The translations under genes were made by a program, and so were the position numbers. Below are positions 58,691 through 64,000 of a stretch of 64,000 bases of DNA, in pieces. The stretch covers positions 1,860,001 to 1,924,000 of the forward strand of contig NZ_JACHJC010000001.1 of assembly GCF_014203425.1 (NCBI RefSeq), in the 5' to 3' direction. Source of the stretch: Micromonospora echinospora (GTDB lineage: Bacteria > Actinomycetota > Actinomycetes > Mycobacteriales > Micromonosporaceae). The notes beneath the pieces are model-generated. The model saw only the letters and a program-made list of their open reading frames with translations. It searched no databases and was not told where the DNA came from. Positions within the stretch are counted from its first letter, which is position 1. The number at the start of each line of letters is the position of its first letter.

Positions 58691-59173
58691 TCATCGGCTG
58701 TCGGTCTGCTGTTCCACCGCGCGTTGCACGGCCCGGTAGATCTGCCCGAACCGCAGCGCGTCGGGCGTGCGGACCAGCATCGTCTCCCGGCCGTGGTGCT
58801 GCACCCACAGTTCGTGCACCCGGTTGCCGCGCTCGTAGGAACGGTCCAGCCAGCCGAGCGGCAGTTCCAGGAACGGGGTGAGGGCCAGCCCGATCACCAC
58901 GAACGCGGCCACGATGATCAGGGCCAGTTTCCACTCGCCCCGGTCCTGCGCCGACCAGGCGAGGGAGAGCACGCAGACCACCGCGACCAGCGGTGGCAGC
59001 GACAGCAGCAGGACCAGCACCCCGCGTCCCAGCACCCGCCCCCGGACCGCGAGTGTGGTGGTGCCGCGCTCGTGCCAGACGTACGTGACGTCGGCGAGCG
59101 CGACGACCCGACCACCCGCGTGGATCGCGTCCGAGGTGACCTGTACCGCGTCGTCCCGGTAATAGAGGGCCAT
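58691..59173 (-). CDS. DUF6232 family membrane protein, copy 1
   Basis: The protein has 160 residues with the pattern Y-Y-R-D-D-A-V-Q-V-T-S at the start, W-H-E-R-G near residue 33, two membrane helices (about 48-105) and the tail [11 protein letters not shown]. These DUF6232 proteins often occur in several copies in Micromonospora and Streptomyces. A second member lies 140 bp upstream at 59312-59860. Function unknown. Confidence 0.85.
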   Translation of the reverse strand: MALYYRDDAVQVTSDAIHAGGRVVALADVTYVWHERGTTTLAVRGRVLGRGVLVLLLSLPPLVAVVCVLSLAWSAQDRGEWKLALIIVAAFVVIGLALTPFLELPLGWLDRSYERGNRVHELWVQHHGRETMLVRTPDALRFGQIYRAVQRAVEQQTDSR

Positions 59174-59231
59174 GAATCAGCCTAACCGCGTGTGTCGACA
59201 CCGGACGGTCGAGCGTCGGTAGGGTGACGGT

Positions 59232-59366
59232 ATGACCACTGTGCAGAGCGCCTGCAAGATGTACCGCCTGGCCGGTGGCCGGATCGTGCAGTTCTGGGGC
59301 GAACAGGACACCTACGGTTTGCTGCGCGGGCTCGGCCTGCTGCCGGACGAGCCGGTCACGTTCTGA
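59232..59366 (+). pseudogene. SnoaL-like cyclase C-terminal remnant
   Basis: The 44-residue frame ([36 protein letters not shown]) matches the last strands of SnoaL/NTF2-like proteins (D-G-K-I-V-E-H-W-x-x-x-D). A whole member has about 130-140 residues, so this is a fragment, although it has an ATG. It overlaps the 3' end of the opposite DUF6232 gene. Confidence 0.5.
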
Positions 59367-59860
59367 CCGGGCGCGGCAGGTCCCGGCGCGGTCCGGCGGG
59401 GAGCGGCGGGCAGGCTCTCCATGGCCCGCTGCACCGCCCGGTAGATCTGCCCGAATTTCATCGCGTCCCGGGTGTGCAGCAGCCGCACCGGACGCCCCCG
59501 CCAGTCGGCCCACATCTCCATCTCCCGGCTGCCCCGGGCGTAGGAGCGGTCCAGGTACTCGAAGAGGAAGTCGGCCACCGGCCCGACGGCCAGGCCGATC
59601 AGCACCGAGACCCCGACGATGGCGATGGTGACCACCGCCGAGCGTTGCAGCCACACGGCCAGCCCGATGCCCAGCACGGCGGTCACCAGCGGCCCGGCGA
59701 GCGCGGCTCCGATCGCGCCGCGCCCGGCGAGCACCCGCCACGAGCGTTCGCCCCGCCGGTGCCACACGGTGGTCAGCTCGGCGAGCGGGTAGCTGCGCCC
59801 GTCCACCCGTACCGCTGTGGAGGTGACCTGGACGGAACGGTCGTCGTAGTAGGTGATCAT
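59312..59860 (-). CDS. DUF6232 family membrane protein, copy 2
   Basis: The protein has 182 residues from ATG 59860. The DUF6232 pattern is complete: [16 protein letters not shown], two membrane helices, and [13 protein letters not shown] Pro/Ser-rich C-terminal tail extends it by about 30 residues compared with copy 1. The last part is read opposite to a SnoaL remnant. Confidence 0.85.
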   Translation of the reverse strand: MITYYDDRSVQVTSTAVRVDGRSYPLAELTTVWHRRGERSWRVLAGRGAIGAALAGPLVTAVLGIGLAVWLQRSAVVTIAIVGVSVLIGLAVGPVADFLFEYLDRSYARGSREMEMWADWRGRPVRLLHTRDAMKFGQIYRAVQRAMESLPAAPRRTAPGPAAPGQNVTGSSGSRPSPRSKP

Positions 59861-59978
59861 GGCCTCACTCCCGGTGGCGGGGCGGCGGCGACCTGGGGGT
59901 CGCCGACACCACACTGTCTACCCCAACGAGGCGAGTCGTAAGGTTGGCACGCGACTTCGACGAGGAAGTGAGGGCAGC

Positions 59979-60752
59979 GTGGGCGAGTTCGTCAAGCTGG
60001 AAGTGAAGGACGGCATCGGCACCATCCGGCTGGAGCGGCCGCCGATGAACGCGCTCAACACCCAGGTGCAGGAGGAGTTGCGCGCCGCCGCGGCGGCGGC
60101 CACCGCCGACGTCGAGGTCCGCGCCGTCATCGTGTACGGCGGCGAGAAGGTCTTCGCGGCCGGCGCGGACATCAAGGAGATGGCCGACATGTCCTACGTG
60201 GACATGGCGGAGCGGGCCGCCGACCTGTCCAGCGCGCTCGGCGCGATCTCCCGCATCCCCAAGCCGGTCGTCGCCGCGATCACCGGCTACGCGCTCGGTG
60301 GCGGCTGCGAGCTGGCGCTGGCCTGTGACTGGCGGATCGTGGCCGAGGACGCCAAGCTCGGCCAGCCGGAGATCAAGCTCGGCATCATCCCGGGCGCCGG
60401 CGGCACCCAGCGGCTGGCCCGGCTGGTCGGCCCGGCCCGCGCCAAGGACCTGATCATGACGGGTCGGATGGTCGACGCCGCCGAGGCGCTGCGGATCGGC
60501 CTGGCCGACCAGGTGGTGCCCGCCGCGGAGGTCTACGACGCCGCAGTGGCGTACGTGAAGCCGTTCCTGACCGGGCCGGCGCAGGCGCTGCGGGCGGCGA
60601 AGGCCGCAGTCGACGCGGGTCTGGACATGGACCTCACCTCGGGCCTGGCCTGGGAGAGCCAGCTCTTCGCGGCGCTGTTCGCCACCGACGACCGGCGCGA
60701 GGGCATGACCGCGTTCGTGGAGAAGCGCAAGCCGGGCTTCACCGGCCGCTGA
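59979..60752 (+). CDS. Enoyl-CoA hydratase/isomerase family enzyme
   Basis: The protein has 257 residues. The crotonase signatures A-A-G-A-D-I-K-E-M (about 58-66), [11 protein letters not shown] (about 107-117) and [18 protein letters not shown] are present; both catalytic glutamates (E in C-E-L-A and E in Q-P-E-I) are there, as in true hydratases of beta-oxidation. GTG 59979 stands behind GAGGAAGTGAGGG. It is 70 bp upstream of a TPP enzyme gene with its own leader. Confidence 0.92.
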   Translation: MGEFVKLEVKDGIGTIRLERPPMNALNTQVQEELRAAAAAATADVEVRAVIVYGGEKVFAAGADIKEMADMSYVDMAERAADLSSALGAISRIPKPVVAAITGYALGGGCELALACDWRIVAEDAKLGQPEIKLGIIPGAGGTQRLARLVGPARAKDLIMTGRMVDAAEALRIGLADQVVPAAEVYDAAVAYVKPFLTGPAQALRAAKAAVDAGLDMDLTSGLAWESQLFAALFATDDRREGMTAFVEKRKPGFTGR

Positions 60753-60822
60753 CGCGAGAGCTGTTCACATCCGCGCTACCGGCCAGTAGCGTGACCCCGG
60801 TCGGTCGATGAAGGGGAATGGC

Positions 60823-62445
60823 ATGACGGAACGGGTCGAGGGCCACGGCGGCGATCTGGCGCTCGCGGCACTACGCGCGCACGGCGTACGGGAGATGTTC
60901 ACGCTCTCCGGCGGGCACGTCTTCCCGCTCTACGACGCCGCCCACAAGGCGGGCTTCCCCCTCTACGACGTGCGGCACGAGCAGTCCGCCGTGTTCGCCG
61001 CCGAGGCGGTGGCCAAGCTCCAGCGCCGCCCCGGCCTGGCCGTGCTCACCGCCGGCCCCGGGGTCACCAACGGCGTCTCCGGCCTGACCAGCGCGTTCTT
61101 CAACGCCTCGCCGGTGCTGGTGCTCGGCGGCCGGGCCCCGCAGTTCCGCTGGGGCTCGGGCAGCCTCCAGGAGATGGACCACCTGCCGCTGGTCGCGCCG
61201 GTGACCAAGCACGCCGAGACGGTGTTCAGCGCCGACGACATCCCGCGGGCGATCTCGGCGGCGCTGACCACCGCGCTGACCCCGCACCGCGGCCCGGTGT
61301 TCCTGGACTTCCCGCTGGAGGCGGTCTTCTCCGTCGGTGACGCCGACCTGCCGGCGGTCACGCCGCCGGCGCCGATCGAGCCCGACCCGGACGAGGTCGC
61401 CAAGGCGGCCCGCCTCATCGCCGGCGCGTCCCGGCCGGTGATCATCGCCGGCTCCGACGTGTACGCGGGCGACGCCGTCGAGGCGCTTCGTGCCGCTGCC
61501 GAGTCGCTGCGGGTGCCGGTGTTCACAAACGGCATGGGCCGGGGCGCGCTGCCGCCGGAGCACCCGCTCGCCTTCGCCAAGGCCCGCCGGGTCGCGCTCA
61601 AGGGCGCCGACGTGGTCGTGGTGATCGGCACCCCGCTGGACTTCCGGCTCTCCTTCGGCGACTTCGGCGACGCGCAGGTGGTGCACGTCGTGGACGCGCC
61701 CAGCCAACGGGCCGGGCACGTGCAGCCGGCTGCCGCGCCGGCCGGCGACCTGCGGCTGATCCTCGGCGCGTTCGCCAACCACGCCGGTGACCGGGCCGAC
61801 CACGCCGACTGGATCGCCGAGCTGCGTACCGCCGAGGACGCGGCGAAGGCCCGGGACGCCGAGGAGATGGCCGCCGAGAGCGACCCGATCCGCCCGGCCC
61901 GCGTCTACGGCGAGCTGCGCAAGGTGCTCGCCCCGGACGCCATCACCATCGGCGACGGCGGCGACTTCGTGTCGTACGCCGGGAAGTACCTGGAGCCGGC
62001 CCAGCCCGGCACCTGGCTCGACCCCGGCCCGTACGGGTGCCTCGGCACCGGCATGGGCTACGCCATGGGCGCCCGGGTCAGCCACCCCGACCGGCAGATC
62101 TGCGTGCTGATGGGCGACGGCGCGGCCGGCTTCTCGCTGATGGACGTGGAGTCGCTGGTCCGGCAAAAGCTGCCGGTGGTGATCGTGGTCGGCAACAACG
62201 GCATCTGGGGGCTGGAGAAGCACCCGATGCGGGCGATGTACGGCTACGACGTGGCCGCCGACCTCCAGCCCGGGCTGCGCTACGACAAGGTGGTCGAGGC
62301 GCTGGGCGGCGCGGGCGAGACGGTGGAGAAGGCCGCCGACCTCGGGCCCGCGCTGGGGCGCGCGTTCGACTCGGGCGTGCCGTACCTCGTCAACGTGCTG
62401 ACCGACCCGGCCGACGCGTACCCCCGCTCGTCGAACCTGGCCTGA
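60823..62445 (+). CDS. Thiamine-diphosphate enzyme, acetolactate-synthase-like
   Basis: The protein has 540 residues with the three TPP-enzyme domains: N-terminal pyrimidine domain with catalytic glutamate in V-R-H-E-Q-S-A (about 49-55), central DHS-like domain (about 195-320), and C-terminal domain with G-D-G-A-A-G-F-S and the N-N of the TPP motif. It is similar to acetolactate synthase large subunits and to 2-hydroxyacyl-CoA lyase or oxalyl-CoA decarboxylase. With the enoyl-CoA hydratase upstream, a CoA-ester lyase is a fair alternative. Confidence 0.85.
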   Translation: MTERVEGHGGDLALAALRAHGVREMFTLSGGHVFPLYDAAHKAGFPLYDVRHEQSAVFAAEAVAKLQRRPGLAVLTAGPGVTNGVSGLTSAFFNASPVLVLGGRAPQFRWGSGSLQEMDHLPLVAPVTKHAETVFSADDIPRAISAALTTALTPHRGPVFLDFPLEAVFSVGDADLPAVTPPAPIEPDPDEVAKAARLIAGASRPVIIAGSDVYAGDAVEALRAAAESLRVPVFTNGMGRGALPPEHPLAFAKARRVALKGADVVVVIGTPLDFRLSFGDFGDAQVVHVVDAPSQRAGHVQPAAAPAGDLRLILGAFANHAGDRADHADWIAELRTAEDAAKARDAEEMAAESDPIRPARVYGELRKVLAPDAITIGDGGDFVSYAGKYLEPAQPGTWLDPGPYGCLGTGMGYAMGARVSHPDRQICVLMGDGAAGFSLMDVESLVRQKLPVVIVVGNNGIWGLEKHPMRAMYGYDVAADLQPGLRYDKVVEALGGAGETVEKAADLGPALGRAFDSGVPYLVNVLTDPADAYPRSSNLA

Positions 62446-62500
62446 ACACGGCGCCCGCGGGCCGTCCGCCGGGTGACCGGCGGGCGACCCGCGGCGCGTG

Positions 62501-62899
62501 TCAGACCTCGGGGCGGTCCCGGTCGTCCGGACGGCCGCGCAGTTCCTCCTCGCGGCGGCGCAGGTCCTCCTCCCACAGCCGCAGCCGTTCCTGGTCCTCG
62601 CGGCGGGACCGCTCGTTCAGCGAGGCGAGGAACTCCGGGTCGTCGTCCGGGGCGAGCGGCCGGCGGGCCGGGGCGGCGGTACCGCCCGCGCCGGTGACGC
62701 CCACGGCTCCGGCCGGGCGCTCGCGACCCACCAGGAACCAGGCGATCGAGCCGACCAGCGGGAAGACGAGGATGACCAGCACCCAGACCATCCGGGGCAG
62801 CGCCTTGACCTTCTCCTCGTCGGCGGAGAGGCAGCTGATCAGCGCGACGGCGGCAAGGACGACCTGAACCAGGAACAGCAGCACGAAGAGGCGGGGCAT
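62501..62899 (-). CDS. PLDc_N-domain membrane protein
   Basis: The protein has 132 residues. Two helices (about 3-24 and 37-58) hold the PLDc_N pattern W-V-L-V-I-L-V-F-P-L-V-G-S-I-A-W-F-L-V-G-R. A charged coiled tail (R-R-E-D-Q-E-R-L-R-L-W-E-E-D-L-R-R-R-E-E) follows. Members are small inner-membrane proteins without phospholipase activity. Confidence 0.82.
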   Translation of the reverse strand: MPRLFVLLFLVQVVLAAVALISCLSADEEKVKALPRMVWVLVILVFPLVGSIAWFLVGRERPAGAVGVTGAGGTAAPARRPLAPDDDPEFLASLNERSRREDQERLRLWEEDLRRREEELRGRPDDRDRPEV

Positions 62900-62925
62900 G
62901 CCTCATGATGGCTCACCCGGACACG

Positions 62926-63225
62926 TCATTGCACCCCGCCGAGCACATGCGCCACGCCGAGCACCGCAAGTCCGGCCGCGCCGAGCGCGGTCAGCGGCAC
63001 CGACCAGCTGTCGAACCGCCGCGGTCCCGCGCCGGTGGCCCGGTGCCACGTCACCACCAGCACGGCGAGCCAGACCAGGAGCGCTGCCCCGGTCAGCAGC
63101 GCGTCGAGGACGCGGCCGGTGAACGCCTGCCGGAGCTGCAGCAGCAGCACCGCCGTCAACGTGAGCAGCGTCCGCCGCCAGGCCAGCCGGGTGCGTTCGG
63201 GTTGCAGGCCGGGGTCGCGGGTCAT
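62926..63225 (-). CDS. DUF202 membrane protein (short)
   Basis: The protein has 99 residues. Three predicted helices with the DUF202 start (G-L-Q-P-E-R-T-R-L-A-W-R-R-T, residues 6-19). It overlaps the upstream DUF202/YidH gene by 4 bp. Role unknown; paired DUF202 genes are common. Confidence 0.87.
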   Translation of the reverse strand: MTRDPGLQPERTRLAWRRTLLTLTAVLLLQLRQAFTGRVLDALLTGAALLVWLAVLVVTWHRATGAGPRRFDSWSVPLTALGAAGLAVLGVAHVLGGVQ

Positions 63226-63605
63226 CCCGCGCCGCCCAGCAGCACGGCCACCAGCAGCAGCGAGCCGATCGCGACGATCAGCGCCAGCACGGCCGGGAAG
63301 CGGGACGCGGGCAGCTCCTCGTTCAGCCGCATGGCCCGTTCGGTCCGGGCCCAGTGGTCGACCGCCCGGATCGAGACGGCCGCGCCGAGCAGCAGCAGCG
63401 CGATCGCGAGCGCCTCGCGCAGGTGGGCCAGGCGCAGTGGCGGAAGGAACTGCGCGGCGGCCAGCCCGCCCGCCACCAGCGCCAGGCCGGTACGCAGCCA
63501 GGCCAGGAACGTCCGTTCGTTCGCCAGCGAGAAGCGGTAGTCCGGCGGGGTGCCGACCGAACGCAGCTCACGCGGGTCGAACCAGCTCTTGATCGACTCC
63601 CACAC
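63222..63605 (-). CDS. YidH-type DUF202 membrane protein
   Basis: The protein has 127 residues and the YidH features D-Y-R-F-S-L-A-N-E-R-T-F-L-A-W-L-R-T (about 22-39) followed by three helices. It is translated just before the second DUF202 protein (4-bp overlap), and the two may form a heteromeric membrane complex. Confidence 0.9.
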   Translation of the reverse strand: MWESIKSWFDPRELRSVGTPPDYRFSLANERTFLAWLRTGLALVAGGLAAAQFLPPLRLAHLREALAIALLLLGAAVSIRAVDHWARTERAMRLNEELPASRFPAVLALIVAIGSLLLVAVLLGGAG

Positions 63606-63646
63606 GCTGCCGATTATCCGCTTTGCCCCGCGCCTAGCCTGGGGGG

Positions 63647-64000
63647 ATGACCGATCTTGATGCGCGGAGCCTGCGGGACGTCTACGACACCCAGCTTCGT
63701 CCGGAGTTGCCCGACCCGGTGCCCGCCGGGGTGACCGTGGAGCAGGACGGTCCGCTGTTCCGCGTGCTCGGCCTTGACCACGGCGGTTTCCTCACCTACC
63801 GGACGCTCGACGGCCTGGCCGGCGCCGAGCTGGACGCGCTCATCGCCCGGCAGGTCGAGGTCTTCCGGGCTCGGGGCGAGTCGGTCGAGTGGAAGCTCGC
63901 CGGTCACGACGAGCCGGCCGACCTGGCCGACCGGCTGCGCGCCGCCGGCTTCGTGGCGGAGGACCAGGAGACAGTAGTGATCGGCCCGGCCGCGCCGCTC
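63647..64000 (+). CDS. GNAT-like protein, N-terminal part (partial)
   Basis: ATG 63647 opens a frame that continues past the right edge; 118 residues are visible. The beginning (M-T-D-L-D-A-R-S-L-R-D-V-Y-D-T-Q-L-R, F-R-A-R-G-E-S-V-E-W-K) matches the N-terminal domain of actinomycete two-lobed GNAT acetyltransferases. The catalytic lobe is outside the window. Confidence 0.75.
   Translation, partial: MTDLDARSLRDVYDTQLRPELPDPVPAGVTVEQDGPLFRVLGLDHGGFLTYRTLDGLAGAELDALIARQVEVFRARGESVEWKLAGHDEPADLADRLRAAGFVAEDQETVVIGPAAPL

Overview
The window is very G+C-rich actinobacterial DNA with many GTG starts, 4-bp start/stop overlaps between neighbouring genes and leaderless or short-leader promoters. Gene content (DUF2637 and Replic_Relax element proteins, DUF6232 pairs, a GH59 enzyme with a ricin-type lectin module, repeated GGGGCCC-type intergenic motifs) fits a Micromonospora-like member of the Micromonosporaceae. 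The genus is an inference.

Positions 1-455 hold the 5' part of an L,D-transpeptidase-type lipoprotein gene. A tRNA-Lys(CTT) gene follows at 642-717. From there to 26452 lies an integrated mobile element: its ends are a perfect 59-bp direct repeat (671-729 and 26394-26452) that starts in the tRNA anticodon stem and runs past the CCA. The element has the tyrosine integrase, excisionase-like HTH, DUF2637 and Replic_Relax genes of actinomycete integrative elements (12189-16228), but I see no FtsK/TraB-type translocase and no relaxase. Two cargo blocks flank this core. The left block carries a second Replic_Relax gene, an IS5-type remnant, a KAP-family NTPase, a YdcF-like protein, and a tightly coupled RiPP operon (radical SAM/SPASM maturase, 60-aa precursor with two 12-residue repeats of cyclophane motifs, pentapeptide-repeat protein, P-loop kinase) facing an XRE-TPR regulator. 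The right block is a defence island: type I restriction-modification hsdR-hsdS-hsdM with a downstream HEPN protein, divergent from a second methylase plus half-size specificity subunit behind a promoter embedded in a perfect 17-bp hairpin. A close paralogue of the cargo kinase sits just outside the right attachment site.

Positions 26453-64000 look chromosomal. In order: kinase, MerR regulator, methyltransferase, a large secreted VWD/HExxH protein, a second tRNA-Lys(CTT), an MFS-GH2 sugar operon, DUF2804, an ECF sigma factor fused through a membrane helix to an extracellular CAP domain, a small beta-grasp (ubiquitin/MoaD-like) protein ending in Gly-Gly whose stop overlaps the start of a DUF4132 gene, a Na+/H+ antiporter, a secreted GH59 enzyme, a Clp-N/HTH regulator with two operator dyads over its own promoter, a TetR-DCC-membrane operon with two operators, a NagZ-like GH3 enzyme divergent from a ROK regulator, two ABC transporter modules, ribokinase, an alpha/beta hydrolase, DUF6232 proteins, enoyl-CoA hydratase, an acetolactate-synthase-like enzyme and DUF202 membrane proteins.

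The most unusual items are the Gly-Gly beta-grasp/DUF4132 pair, the multi-cyclophane RiPP operon carried on a mobile element with a kinase duplicated across the attachment site, the hairpin-controlled methylase/half-S operon, and the sigma-CAP fusion.
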